DNA of 64,000 bases from Agromyces sp. Marseille-P2726 (GCF_902809835.1 NZ_CADDWM010000002.1:39973-103972), one strand, 5' to 3'; counted from the stretch's first letter, positions 16,234 to 25,213 are shown. Program-made: numbers and translations. Notes: generated from the letters alone by a model not told the origin.

Positions 16234-18171
16234 ATGACCTCGGCCCAGGTCACGACGGAAGGGCCGGCGGCTGCGCGCCGTCACGCCAGGAAGCTCGCCG
16301 CGGGCGACCGCAAGGCCGCGTTCCTGCTCCTGTTGTTCACGGTCATCGCGATCGTTTGGGCCAACTCGCCGTGGGGCGCGACGTACGACGCGTTCTGGGA
16401 CACCGAGGTGCAGCTCTCGATCGGCGAACTCGACGCGCACCTCACGCTGCATGCGCTCGTCAACGACGGGCTCATGGCGTTCTTCTTCTTCCTCGTCGGG
16501 CTCGAGGTCAAGCGCGAGTTCACCATCGGCGACCTCACCGACCGCTCCCGGGCCGCCGTCCCGGTGATCGCGGCCGTGGCCGGTCTCGTGGTGCCGGCCG
16601 TGATCTTCGTGATGTTCAATCTCGGCTCCGGCGAGGCGCACGCCTGGGGCGTCGTGATCTCGACCGACACGGCCTTCCTCCTCGGCGCGCTCGCCATCAT
16701 CGGACCGAAGTACCCGGCGCGCCTTCGCACGTTCCTGTTGACGCTGGCCGTAGTCGACGATGTCGGCGCGCTCGCGGCGATCGCCGTGTTCTACAACAAC
16801 GGGATCGAGCTCGTGCCGCTCCTGCTCGTCGGCGTGCTGCTCGTCGCCCTGGCGCTCGTCCGATTCCTTCCCGCAGGACGGGGTCCCGCCTACGCGCTCC
16901 TCGGCTTCGGGCTCTGGCTGGCGCTCTTCGCGGCAGGGGTGCACCCGACGCTCGCGGGCGTCGCGGTGGCCCTGCTCATCCCGGTGTACTCCCCGAGGCG
17001 CATGGACGTCGAACGGGTGGCCGAGCTGGCTCGCGCCTTCCGGGAGTCGCCGAACTCGGTCTACGCACGGGAGGCGACGCGAAGCCTCCGCAACTCCATC
17101 TCGATCAACGAACGGCTCCAGACCGAGTGGACGCCCTACATCTCCTTCGCTGTGCTGCCACTCTTCGCGCTCGCGAACGCGGGGGTTCGGCTCGATCCGA
17201 CCACGCTCGCCCAGGCCGCGGTCTCGCCGCTCACGTGGGGTGTCATCGCCGGGCTCGTGGTCGGCAAGTTCATCGGCATCGCGGGGGCGACGGCGCTCGT
17301 CCAGCGATTCGGCCTGGGGCGGCTCGCGCCCGGTCTCGGGATGCCGCGCATCGCGGGCGGCGCTGCGCTGTCGGGCATCGGGTTCACCATCTCGCTGTTC
17401 ATCATCGAGCTCGCGATCGCCGATGAAGCGGCGCAGGACCTCGCCCGCGTCGGTGTGCTCGCGGCATCCGTCATCGCATTCCTGCTCGGATGGGCCGTCT
17501 TCGCCGTCGCCGACCGGGTTCGGCCACCTGAGCTGATCGGCGCGAAGCTGGTGCGCCCGGTCGACGTGGAACGCGACCACTTCCGCGGGCGCCCCGACGC
17601 ACCGCTCACGATCGTCGAGTATGGGGACTTCGAGTGTCCCTTCTGCAGTCGGGCGACCGGCTCGATCGACCTCGTGATCGAGCACTTCGGGGACGACGTG
17701 CGCTGGGTGTTCCGCCACCTGCCGCTCGAGATGATGCACCCGCACGCGAGGGAGGCCGCGCAGGCCGCCGAGGCGGCCGGGCTGCAGGGTCGGTTCCTCG
17801 ACCTCGCCCTCGCCATGTTCGCGAACCAGGACCGGCTCGCGACCGACGACCTCTTCGCCTACGCGCGCGATCTCGGCCTCGACATGGACCGGTTCGCCGC
17901 AGACCTGCGCTCACCGAGCGTCATCCGTCGCGTCGAAGACGACGTGCTCGACGCCGAGCTCATGGACCTGCACTCCACGCCGACGTTCTTCGTCGGCGAG
18001 CGACGCCACAAGGGCCCATGGGACTCGGTCACGCTCATCCGCGCGCTCGAGCTGGAGCGGCAGCGGCTGGCTGACGTGGGCACGCGGCCGAACGACGGGC
18101 TCACGCAGTCCAGGTCGATGGACGGCACCGTGCCGGGCAGTCCCGAGGAGGTCGACGGCCGATCCACGTAG
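16234..18171 (+). CDS. nhaA: Na+/H+ antiporter NhaA with C-terminal DsbA/thioredoxin-like domain
   Basis: 645 aa fusion. Residues about 20-425 form the NhaA sodium/proton antiporter: ISTDTAFLLGALAIIGPKYP and the Asp pair in AVVDDVGALAAIAVFY correspond to the ion-binding helices, and GFTISLFIIELAI marks a late helix. Residues about 440-620 are a DsbA-like thioredoxin-fold domain with active site CPFC in DFECPFCSRATG and a conserved cis-Pro context (LHSTPTFFVGE). The role of the fusion is unknown; the architecture recurs in actinobacteria. A 34-codon membrane peptide gene lies just upstream. Confidence 0.93.
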   Translation: MTSAQVTTEGPAAARRHARKLAAGDRKAAFLLLLFTVIAIVWANSPWGATYDAFWDTEVQLSIGELDAHLTLHALVNDGLMAFFFFLVGLEVKREFTIGDLTDRSRAAVPVIAAVAGLVVPAVIFVMFNLGSGEAHAWGVVISTDTAFLLGALAIIGPKYPARLRTFLLTLAVVDDVGALAAIAVFYNNGIELVPLLLVGVLLVALALVRFLPAGRGPAYALLGFGLWLALFAAGVHPTLAGVAVALLIPVYSPRRMDVERVAELARAFRESPNSVYAREATRSLRNSISINERLQTEWTPYISFAVLPLFALANAGVRLDPTTLAQAAVSPLTWGVIAGLVVGKFIGIAGATALVQRFGLGRLAPGLGMPRIAGGAALSGIGFTISLFIIELAIADEAAQDLARVGVLAASVIAFLLGWAVFAVADRVRPPELIGAKLVRPVDVERDHFRGRPDAPLTIVEYGDFECPFCSRATGSIDLVIEHFGDDVRWVFRHLPLEMMHPHAREAAQAAEAAGLQGRFLDLALAMFANQDRLATDDLFAYARDLGLDMDRFAADLRSPSVIRRVEDDVLDAELMDLHSTPTFFVGERRHKGPWDSVTLIRALELERQRLADVGTRPNDGLTQSRSMDGTVPGSPEEVDGRST

Positions 18172-18221
18172 TCGACGTGGGTCGGGTCCACGGCCAACCG
18201 TAACCGAGCGGGGTCGACGGG

Positions 18222-19487
18222 TCAGGCGACGGGCGTGCCGCCGGCCGAGTCGGCCGGGAGCGCAGGCCCGTCGGTCGTGGCATCCCCCACTCGACGACGC
18301 CTGAACCGGAACGGCTTGCGTTCGTCGATCGATGGATCGGGCGCATCCCAGACCTTGATGATCGCCCAGCCCACGGCCGTGAGCGGCACCGCGAGCACGG
18401 CTCCGATGATCCCGCCGATGATGGTGCCGGCCGTGAGGGCGATGAGGATGACGAGCGGATGCAGCTTCAGCGACTGCGCCATGACGACCGGCTGGAGGAG
18501 GTCGCCCTCGAGCTGGTTGACCGCGATCACGATCGCCACCACGATGAGCGCGACGATCGGACCGTTCGCGACGAGCGCGACCAGCGCCGCGAGGACGCCG
18601 GCGACCGTGGCGCCCACGAGGGGGATGAACGCGCCGAGGAACACGATGACCGCCAGCGGCAGCGCGAGGGGCACCTGGAGGATCAGCAGGCCGATGCCGA
18701 TCGCGACGGCGTCGACGAGCGCGATGATCGCCGTGCCCCGCACGTAGCCGCCGAGCACCTTGACGCTCGTGACTCCGATGCGCCGACCGCGCTCGAGGCG
18801 CGCACCGGTGTACGGGCGCATGAAGAACGCCCAGATCCGGTCGCCGTCCTTCAGGAAGAAGAACAGCACGACGAGCATCAGCAGCGCGCCGGTGATCACC
18901 TCGGCCGCGGCCGACACGCCGGCGAGGGCGCCCCGTCCGAACTCCGCGCTCGTCAGGAAGTCGACGACCGAGTCGCGAGCCTGCTCGACCTGGATCCGGT
19001 CGATCGAGAATGGCAGTGTCTCGACCCAGGCCAGCAGGTCGTCGAACCCTTCGGACGCCGACTGCACGAGCGGTCCCCACTGGTTGCGAACCGCGAACAC
19101 GATCGCGGTGACGATGCCGCCGAGCACGATGATGCCGCCGAGCAGGGTCACCCAGGCCGCGAGGATCGGCGGCATGAACCGGCGGAGCCAGCCGATGAGC
19201 GGACTCGCCGCCGCGGCGACGATGAGCGCGATGAGCACGGGGATGACGAGGAGCTTGACCTGCACCAGCGCCCACACGGCGATGGCGCCCAGTGCGGCGA
19301 CGAGCATGACCTGCAGGCTCCGGATCGACCAGCGACCGAGTCGGTCGTGCCAGATCGGATCGCCGGCGGCGCGTCGGGCGGTGGCGGCCGCCTCGGGGGG
19401 CGCGGGGGCGCGCGCTCCGGGCACGGCCGCACGCACTCCGGGCGCGGCCCGGGTGTCGACGTTGCGGCGTGCGCGTCGGAAGACCAT
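18222..19487 (-). CDS. AI-2E family transporter-like membrane protein (copy 2)
   Basis: 421 aa paralog of the protein at 5032-6162. About 80 polar Ala/Arg-rich residues precede the transmembrane core; the family motif IPLVGATVAGVLAALVA is present, and the tail is basic (FRFRRRRVG). ATG 19487 follows TACAGT by 6 nt (leaderless type); the open frame upstream lacks family similarity. Substrate unknown. Confidence 0.85.
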   Translation of the reverse strand: MVFRRARRNVDTRAAPGVRAAVPGARAPAPPEAAATARRAAGDPIWHDRLGRWSIRSLQVMLVAALGAIAVWALVQVKLLVIPVLIALIVAAAASPLIGWLRRFMPPILAAWVTLLGGIIVLGGIVTAIVFAVRNQWGPLVQSASEGFDDLLAWVETLPFSIDRIQVEQARDSVVDFLTSAEFGRGALAGVSAAAEVITGALLMLVVLFFFLKDGDRIWAFFMRPYTGARLERGRRIGVTSVKVLGGYVRGTAIIALVDAVAIGIGLLILQVPLALPLAVIVFLGAFIPLVGATVAGVLAALVALVANGPIVALIVVAIVIAVNQLEGDLLQPVVMAQSLKLHPLVILIALTAGTIIGGIIGAVLAVPLTAVGWAIIKVWDAPDPSIDERKPFRFRRRRVGDATTDGPALPADSAGGTPVA

Positions 19488-19586
19488 GCGTCGACTGTAC
19501 GTCTGCGCCCTGTGGGGCCCGCAGGCCTTCACCCGGTGCGCCGCACATGGTAGAGGGACTCGGAGTCACCTCGCGGACGACGGATG

Positions 19587-20168
19587 CTACGCCGAGCCGC
19601 TCCACGGAGCGGGCGCGAGCACCCAGCACACCTCGGCCGGCGCATCGTCGGCGTGCCAGGTGTGCGGCTCGCGACCCGGGAACGTGAGCGCGTCGCCCGC
19701 CTCGACCCGCACCGATCGGTCGGCGAAGCGCACGGTGACCGAACCCGAGAACACGTGTAGCACCTCGACGTCGCAGTTCACGGTGTACAGCTCGTGACCG
19801 CCGTGCGCTCGGGGCTCGAGCGATGAGCGCAGGAGCTGCACCCGTTCCTCGCCGCGCGGCGACATGAGCAGCTCGGTCGCACCGACGCCGCCGAGGTTGA
19901 TGTGAGGCGCGTCGGCCCGGGTGACCCGCTGGATCTCGGGCTCGGCGAACAAGGCGCCGACGGGCAGCGAGAGCACCTGGCACAGCTGCACGAGCGTGGC
20001 GACGCTGGGCGACGCCTCGTCGCGCTCGACCCGGCTGAGGAAGCCCTTGCTCAGCCCGCTCGACATCGCCACCTGCGCGAGGGTGAGCCCCTGGGCGATG
20101 CGAGCATTGCGCAGTTTCGCGCCGATCGGCGTGGCGTTCGGGTCAGCGGTGGGGTGAATCGGGCGCAT
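19587..20168 (-). CDS. XRE-cupin transcriptional regulator
   Basis: 193 aa two-domain regulator: N-terminal HTH (IGAKLRNARIAQGLTLAQVA, SGLSKGFLSRVERDEASPS, about 15-65) and a C-terminal cupin (about 110-190; VLHVFSGSVTVRF, GDALTFPGREPHTW) that should bind a small ligand. ATG 20168 has GGGAGGAGG upstream. Divergent from the NTF2-permease-cyclase operon, which it probably controls in response to the transported compound or its product. Confidence 0.85.
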   Translation of the reverse strand: MRPIHPTADPNATPIGAKLRNARIAQGLTLAQVAMSSGLSKGFLSRVERDEASPSVATLVQLCQVLSLPVGALFAEPEIQRVTRADAPHINLGGVGATELLMSPRGEERVQLLRSSLEPRAHGGHELYTVNCDVEVLHVFSGSVTVRFADRSVRVEAGDALTFPGREPHTWHADDAPAEVCWVLAPAPWSGSA

Positions 20169-20241
20169 GCGGCCCTCCTCCCTTGACGTCGATGGCGGGC
20201 CGGGCATACTCTGGCCGCAGGTTTCCCCAACAGTACTGGAT

Positions 20242-20258
20242 GTTGTCCGATATGCAAC
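20242..20258. promoter_or_regulatory. Possible operator in the XRE-cupin / transport operon gap
   Basis: GTTG-TCCGATATG-CAAC is an imperfect inverted repeat in an AT-richer stretch (CAGTACTGGATGTTGTC and following) between the divergent regulator and transport operon. It is the only clear palindrome there apart from the REP-like unit. Confidence 0.35.
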
Positions 20259-20291
20259 CCGGCGGCGACCCCACCATCGCCCTCCCGCTGC

Positions 20292-20331
20292 TTCCGGCGC
20301 TCGAGTAGCGCCGCGAGGCGACGCGTATCGA
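20292..20331 (+). repeat. REP-like repeat unit (second copy)
   Basis: A unit with CGAGTAGCG at one end and GCGTATCGAGACCC at the other, separated by a CCGCGAGGCG core. Same family as the block at 8881-9031. It lies 33 bp before the NTF2-like gene. Confidence 0.65.
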
Positions 20332-20363
20332 GACCCACCTCACCCGGCGAAGGAGCCCACGAG

Positions 20364-20786
20364 ATGCCCGAACCGACGACCCCCACCCGCGAACAGGTCG
20401 AGGCCGCGGCATCCGCCATCGTCGATGCCTTCGCCGCCACCGACGGCGACCGCTACTTCGCCGCCTTCTCCCCCGACGCCACGTTCGTGTTCCACACCGA
20501 GCCGGCGCGCCTCGACGACCGGGCCGCGTACGAACGGCTCTGGGCCGAGTGGCTCGAGGGCGGCTGGCGCGTCGTGTCGTGCACCTCGACCGACCGGCAC
20601 GTGCAGGCGTTCCCGGGCGGCGCCGTCTTCACGCACACCGTCGACACCTCCGTCGAGACCGCTGACGGCGGCGACGCCTACCGCGAGCGCGAGACCATCG
20701 TGTTCCGAGCGGATGCCACGGGCCTCGTCGCCGTGCACGAGCACCTCTCCCCCCTGCCCGCCGCCGGCGACCCAGCCGCGGCCTGA
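20364..20786 (+). CDS. NTF2-like (SnoaL/AtzH-type) protein
   Basis: 140 aa single-domain alpha+beta protein of the NTF2-like superfamily. The N-terminal helix is AASAIVDAFAATDGDRYFAAF, followed by strands FSPDATFVFHTEP and VFTHTVDTS typical of small ligand-binding or scaffold members. It is the first gene of a likely operon with an NCS1 permease (22-nt gap) and a cyclase. GAAGGAG precedes the ATG. Role unknown; it may bind the transported compound. Confidence 0.7.
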   Translation: MPEPTTPTREQVEAAASAIVDAFAATDGDRYFAAFSPDATFVFHTEPARLDDRAAYERLWAEWLEGGWRVVSCTSTDRHVQAFPGGAVFTHTVDTSVETADGGDAYRERETIVFRADATGLVAVHEHLSPLPAAGDPAAA

Positions 20787-20807
20787 CCCGACCCGAGGAG
20801 TCCAGCA

Positions 20808-22199
20808 ATGTCGCTCTACACCCGTCTCGAACAGCACCTCGAACGAAACTCCGACGACGCCGGTCCGGTGCGCGGCAGCTTCTCGCTGCCCCGCATCCTC
20901 ATGATCTGGCTGGCCGCGAACCTCGTGGTCACGACGCTGCTCACCGGCACGCTCTTCGTGCCGGGCGTCGACTACGGCCTGGTCGTGCTGCTCATCATCC
21001 TCGGCACGCTCGTCGGCGCCGCCGTGCTCATCACGGTGGGCAACATCGGCACCCGCACCGGCCTGCCCACCATGGCGCTCACCCGCGGCCCCTTCGGCAC
21101 CCGCGGCAGCCTCCTGCCGGTCACCGCGAACGTCATCATCCTCATGGGATGGAGTTGGGTGCAGGCGATGCTCGCCGGCATCGCGCTCGACTTCCTCGTG
21201 GCATCCGTCACCGGGTTCTCGAGCCCCGTGATGTTCGCCATCATCTGCCAGACGATCGTCGTGATCCTGGCCATCTTCGGGCACGAGGGCATCGCGAAGG
21301 TCGAGCCGTGGCTCGCCGTGCTGATGCTGGCGATCATGGCGTACATCTTCGTGACCGCGTTCACGACGTTCGCGCCCGCCGAGTACCTCGCGATCCCGGC
21401 CGACGCCTCGATCGGGTACACGCCGATCCTCGTGCTCGACGTCGTGATCGCCACCGCCATCTCGTGGACGGTGCTGTCGGCCGACTTCAACCGCTTCGCG
21501 AAGTCGAACCGGGCGGGCATGATCGGTTCGGGCGTCGGCTACTCGCTCTCGACGACCCTCGCGATGGTGCTCGGTGCGACAGCGATCGGGTACGTGGTGC
21601 TCTCGGGCGACGAGGCGATCCCGTTCGACCCGGTGACCATCGTGGAGCCGTTCGGAGCACCCCTCGCGATCGTGATCTTCCTGTCGGTGATGGCCACGAA
21701 CACGATGGTGGTCTACGGCATGGTCACCACCGTCGTCAACGCGCTCCCGGGCCGCAAGAAGCTGAAGTTCCTGCCGACGGCGATCATCGTCGGCATCATC
21801 TCCATCATCGGCTCGACCTTCTTCGGGCTGCTCGACCAGTTCACCGCGTTCCTGGTGACGATCGGCGCACTGTTCGCCCCGGTGTTCGCGATCATGATCG
21901 CCGACTACTACATCGTGAAGCGCAGCGCGTACACCACCGACATCCTGCAGCCGAAGCAGGGACGCTACTGGTACACCGCCGGCGTCAACTGGGCGGCGAT
22001 CGCGGCGTGGGCGGTGGGCGCCGTCGGCGCCTACGTCTGGACGTACGCGTTCCCGACGCCGATCGGCGCGACCATCCCGTCGTTCGCGGTCACGTTCGTG
22101 CTCTACCTGCTCCTGTCGCTGCGCGAGCGCTCGAAGCAGCCCAAGGTCGAGAGCCGACACCTCGCGGATGCCGCGGCGGAGCCGGCGCCGCATGCGTGA
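20808..22199 (+). CDS. NCS1 family nucleobase permease (cytosine permease-like)
   Basis: 463 aa, about twelve hydrophobic helices, matching the purine-cytosine permease branch of NCS1 importers: FSLPRILMIWLAANL near residue 30, MALTRGPFGTRGSLLP near 85-100, and IADYYIVKRSAY late in the protein. It should import a nucleobase, hydantoin or similar small ring with a cation. Start ATG 20808 follows GAGGAG. Its end overlaps the cyclase start by 8 nt. Together with the cyclase-type hydrolase this suggests import followed by amide or lactone cleavage. Confidence 0.88.
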   Translation: MSLYTRLEQHLERNSDDAGPVRGSFSLPRILMIWLAANLVVTTLLTGTLFVPGVDYGLVVLLIILGTLVGAAVLITVGNIGTRTGLPTMALTRGPFGTRGSLLPVTANVIILMGWSWVQAMLAGIALDFLVASVTGFSSPVMFAIICQTIVVILAIFGHEGIAKVEPWLAVLMLAIMAYIFVTAFTTFAPAEYLAIPADASIGYTPILVLDVVIATAISWTVLSADFNRFAKSNRAGMIGSGVGYSLSTTLAMVLGATAIGYVVLSGDEAIPFDPVTIVEPFGAPLAIVIFLSVMATNTMVVYGMVTTVVNALPGRKKLKFLPTAIIVGIISIIGSTFFGLLDQFTAFLVTIGALFAPVFAIMIADYYIVKRSAYTTDILQPKQGRYWYTAGVNWAAIAAWAVGAVGAYVWTYAFPTPIGATIPSFAVTFVLYLLLSLRERSKQPKVESRHLADAAAEPAPHA

Positions 22200-22842
22200 C
22201 CTGAGTCATCCCATCGAGAGCGGCATGCAGGTGTACCCGGGCGACCCCGGCGTGCACCTCGCGCCAGCCCTCGAGCTCGAGCGCGACGGCGCGGCGGTCA
22301 CGAGGCTCGACCTCGGGTCGCACACGGGCACGCACGTCGACGCCCCGGCCCACACCGTGGCCGGCGGGCGCACGATGGCGGAGGTCGCGCTCGACGAGCT
22401 CGTCGGCGAGGCGCTCGTGCTGCACGTCGACGGGCTCGGCGATCGTGCGACGTACGGGCTGCCCGAGCTGGCGGCGGCGGCCGGCCCAGCTTCCGACCTG
22501 CCCGAGCGCGTCCCGCCCATCGTCGTCGTCGACACCGGGTGGTGGCGCTTCTTCGGGTCGGAGCGGGCGCTGCGGCATCCGGCGCTCCATCCCGATGCCG
22601 CGCGGACGCTCATGGCGAGGGGCATGCGAGTGCTCGGGGTCGACACGTTGAGCCCCGACCCCACGGATGCCGCGGGCACGACGGATTTCCCGGTGCACGA
22701 AGTGGTGCTCGGGGCCGACGGCCTCATCGTCGAGAACCTCACCGGGCTCGAGGGGCTGCCGTCGCGCGTGCGGGTCGGGATCTTCCCCCTGCGGCTCGGC
22801 GTCGACGGCGCGCCCGTGCGGGCCGTCGCGTTCGACGACTGA
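22192..22842 (+). CDS. Cyclase family protein (kynurenine-formamidase-like metal hydrolase)
   Basis: 216 aa member of the cyclase/KynB family (PF04199). The metal site motif HTGTHVDAPAH is at about 44-54, with further conserved DTGWW and a late GVDTLSPDP stretch. The family hydrolyses formyl-amides, carbamoyl or lactone-like bonds. The ATG overlaps the permease stop by 8 nt, so the two are coupled; natural substrate probably the permease's cargo (inference). An inverted repeat that may terminate the operon follows. Confidence 0.85.
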   Translation: MRDLSHPIESGMQVYPGDPGVHLAPALELERDGAAVTRLDLGSHTGTHVDAPAHTVAGGRTMAEVALDELVGEALVLHVDGLGDRATYGLPELAAAAGPASDLPERVPPIVVVDTGWWRFFGSERALRHPALHPDAARTLMARGMRVLGVDTLSPDPTDAAGTTDFPVHEVVLGADGLIVENLTGLEGLPSRVRVGIFPLRLGVDGAPVRAVAFDD

Positions 22843-22845
22843 CGT

Positions 22846-22895
22846 CGGGTGCCCTCCCGCGACCGGAGGATTCTCGGCACGTGACCGGGCACCCG
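22846..22895 (+). terminator. Possible terminator after the permease/cyclase operon
   Basis: CGGGTGCCC at 22846-22854 pairs perfectly with GGGCACCCG at 22887-22895. The loop is long (32 nt) and no U-run follows, so it is a weak intrinsic terminator at best. Confidence 0.35.
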
Positions 22896-22951
22896 CACCG
22901 TCACACGGCGTGTTCACGGACGTTCCTGCAGTCGGCGGTCGAGCTCGCGGA

Positions 22952-23647
22952 TCAGCCGCGCTCGGCGAGCACCTCGTCGACCCAGGCCGGCACCACGACG
23001 GTCGCCGGGCCGTGCCGCACCTCGTCGAACAGCGGCGTGATCTCGCTCGCGGCGAGGTTGAGCTCGATCGTGCTGGCGCCCGCGGCGGCCGCCGTCATGA
23101 CGTAGCCGGCGGCCGGATAGACCGCGCCCGAGGTGCCGATCGCGGCGAAGACGTCGCAGGCGACCAACGCCTCGTCGATCGCGTCGAGCTCGTACGGCAT
23201 CTCACCGAACCACACCACGTCGGGTCGCAGCATCCGCTCACCGCACTCGGGGCACGGAGGACGCTCGATGAGGTCGACCGTGATGGGCGTACGTGCCCCG
23301 CACGCGTTGCAGAGCGCGGTCAGGAGGTCGCCGTGCATGTGCACGACGCGGCGGCTACCGGCTCGCTCGTGCAGGTCGTCGACGTTCTGCGTGACGACGA
23401 GGAGGTCGTCGCCGAGCTCCTGCTCGAGGCGGGCGAGCGCGCCGTGCGCCGCGTTCGGCTCGGCGAGCACGGACGCCTGTCGACGCGCGTCGTAGAACCT
23501 GTGCACGGTGTCGGGGTCACGCTCGAACGCCTCGGGTGTCGCGACATCCTCGACGCGATGCCCCTCCCAGAGCCCGCCCGCGTCGCGGAACGTGGGTACT
23601 CCGCTCTCCGCCGAGATCCCGGCGCCGGTCAGCACGACGATGCGCAT
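22952..23647 (-). CDS. Sir2-family NAD-dependent deacylase (CobB/SIRT5-like)
   Basis: 231 aa sirtuin. NAD-binding GAGISAESGVPTFRD is at 8-22, TQNVDDLH near 94-101, catalytic His in VHMHGD near 111-116, and the zinc site CNAC...CPEC. The FYDARR segment contains the Tyr-x-x-Arg pair found in class III sirtuins (SIRT5, CobB), which favours desuccinylation/demalonylation beside deacetylation. The start overlaps a GGAGGG just upstream. Single gene; the upstream side carries a long imperfect inverted repeat. Confidence 0.92.
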   Translation of the reverse strand: MRIVVLTGAGISAESGVPTFRDAGGLWEGHRVEDVATPEAFERDPDTVHRFYDARRQASVLAEPNAAHGALARLEQELGDDLLVVTQNVDDLHERAGSRRVVHMHGDLLTALCNACGARTPITVDLIERPPCPECGERMLRPDVVWFGEMPYELDAIDEALVACDVFAAIGTSGAVYPAAGYVMTAAAAGASTIELNLAASEITPLFDEVRHGPATVVVPAWVDEVLAERG

Positions 23648-23662
23648 CCCTCCATTGAATCA

Positions 23663-23740
23663 GCGTCGAAAACGAATGAGAATCCGGGGTATGGGCGGCT
23701 GAGGGGCCTCGTGATGCGGATTCTCCTGCGTTTCGATCGC
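23663..23740. repeat. Imperfect 24-bp inverted repeat between glbN and sirtuin genes
   Basis: Left arm 23663-23686 ends in GAGAATCCG and right arm 23717-23740 begins with CGGATTCTC; the nine core bases match exactly and most of the remaining 15 match with gaps. The 30-bp loop holds a second small palindrome (GAGGGGCCTC). It lies after the hemoglobin gene and before the sirtuin gene on the same strand, so it could terminate the former. Confidence 0.55.
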
Positions 23741-23756
23741 GGCTCACGCAGCGAGG

Positions 23757-24197
23757 TCAGCCCGCCGGCACGGGAGCGACGGATCCGGCGGTGACCTCAG
23801 CCTTGTGGGCGGCGAAGGCGGCGAGCACCTCGTCCTTCTCCCGCTGTGGCACGCCGACGACATCGAGGGTGCGGCCGAGCTCGGCCGCCACCTCGTCGAA
23901 CTCCTCGGGAGAGATGCGCAGGTTGCGATGCGCCTCCTCGAGCCCGAGGGTGGTGCTGCCGGGCACGGTGGGCGTGTACTGGAACGGCCCGCCGGCCACG
24001 TTGCACACCCAGAGGGTGCGCATGAACTTCAGGCCCGGAAGCCTGCCCAGATTCTGGGTGTGCCACTCCCGCAGGGCCGGATTCTGCGACTGCTGACCGA
24101 CGATCGGGTTCTGGACGACGGCGTCGCTGAAGTGGTCGACGACCGCGGCGATGGCGAAGACGCCACCGAGCCGGTCGTAGAGCGTGGGTTCGGACAT
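23757..24197 (-). CDS. glbN: Group I truncated hemoglobin
   Basis: 146 aa, beginning TLYDRLGGVFAIAAVVDHF as in trHbN proteins; the heme pocket is marked by GGPFQYT and the proximal-His helix EEAHRNLRIS. It probably binds O2 or NO (NO detoxification or oxygen handling), in the cytoplasm. The segment PTVPGSTTLG between the GGP motif and the proximal helix is atypically Pro/Thr rich. ATG 24197 follows AGAGGAG. Gene stands alone. Confidence 0.9.
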   Translation of the reverse strand: MSEPTLYDRLGGVFAIAAVVDHFSDAVVQNPIVGQQSQNPALREWHTQNLGRLPGLKFMRTLWVCNVAGGPFQYTPTVPGSTTLGLEEAHRNLRISPEEFDEVAAELGRTLDVVGVPQREKDEVLAAFAAHKAEVTAGSVAPVPAG

Positions 24198-24386
24198 GGT
24201 TGCTCCTCTGTTCGGTCCCGCGATCGCTGGCCTCGTCGAGCGATGTCGGTTAATCGATGAGTGCCAGCCGGCAACCGTGGCTTACAACCTCATGGACGTT
24301 TGGCCCGCGTCGGCCGAGACGGCGTCGCCTGGCGCCGGTTCGACCGACCTCGTGCTCGGAATGCTCGTGCTGACGGTCTTCGGCGC

Positions 24387-24581
24387 TCAGCGCTCGATCG
24401 ACCGCCGATCATCGCGGCGAGCGACCAGCGAGCGAAGTACGAAGAACACCACGACCGCCACGACGGCGACGATCGCGAGCTTGGCGATGAACCACAGCAG
24501 GCTGAAGAGCAGGTCGACGATGAACCACGCGATGAGCACGGCGGCGATGACGCCGAGGATGGTCCAGACGGTGCGACTCAT
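24387..24581 (-). CDS. Small membrane protein (64 aa)
   Basis: Two overlapping hydrophobic stretches (VWTILGVIAAVLIAWFIVDL and IAKLAIVAVVAVVVFFVL) and a basic tail RSLVARRDDRRS. Resembles short uncharacterised actinobacterial membrane proteins. TAGCCT lies 6 nt before the ATG (leaderless type). The 189-bp gap to the hemoglobin gene shows no further coding signal. Confidence 0.65.
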   Translation of the reverse strand: MSRTVWTILGVIAAVLIAWFIVDLLFSLLWFIAKLAIVAVVAVVVFFVLRSLVARRDDRRSIER

Positions 24582-24652
24582 GCTTCGAGGCTAGTCGAGG
24601 TTCATGGGAGCTTCGAAGAATCGGTGACGCCGCGCGGGCGCGATCGGCCCGC

Positions 24653-25213
24653 CTACATTCCGGGGTGGGAGGTGCAGTCCACCGCGGTTCCGCGCGCGAC
24701 GTCTCCCTCGGCGTAGTCACTGGCCGACTTGACGAGCTTGCCCCCGTAGAACACCGCACACGCGAGGCTCCCTCCGGTGGCGCTGGTGGCCACGAAGGTC
24801 CAAGGTGCGGATGCCGCCTGGTTGCCGCAGTTGGTCTGGAGGAGCGCGACCGCGGGGCCGACGGACGTCGTGCTGCGGATCTCGGGGTCCGCATCGGGGC
24901 GGAACACCGAGTACGTGAGGTCGATCGGCGTCGAATCGTCGTCCGCGGTCACGACGAAGGTCACCACGCCGGGCGCGGAGCGGTCGAGCGGGCAGTCGCC
25001 CGGTTCGGCTGGGAGCGCGTTCGGGAGGGCGCCGTCGGATTCGGCCGGCTCCGAGGGCGACGCCGAAGCCGTGGCTGGTGGTGGCGACGTCTCGGGGGCT
25101 ACGGAGGAGCTGGCGTCGCCGGCGCCGACAACGCTGCAGGCGGTCAGGGCGGCGAGGGTCATGAGGATCGCGGCAGCCCCCGGAAGGATCCGCCGCCGCA
25201 CGTCGTTGCGCAT
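24653..25213 (-). CDS. Secreted lipoprotein of unknown function
   Basis: 186 aa. A signal peptide with lipobox LTAC (MTLAALTACSV) is followed by a Ser/Pro/Ala-rich linker to about residue 60 and a compact domain with three or more Cys (DCPLD, TNCGNQ, LACAVF, DCTSH), probably disulfide-bonded outside the cell. No family recognised. The ATG at 25213 was chosen because TACGAT precedes it by 7 nt and gives a normal signal peptide. Confidence 0.7.
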   Translation of the reverse strand: MRNDVRRRILPGAAAILMTLAALTACSVVGAGDASSSVAPETSPPPATASASPSEPAESDGALPNALPAEPGDCPLDRSAPGVVTFVVTADDDSTPIDLTYSVFRPDADPEIRSTTSVGPAVALLQTNCGNQAASAPWTFVATSATGGSLACAVFYGGKLVKSASDYAEGDVARGTAVDCTSHPGM

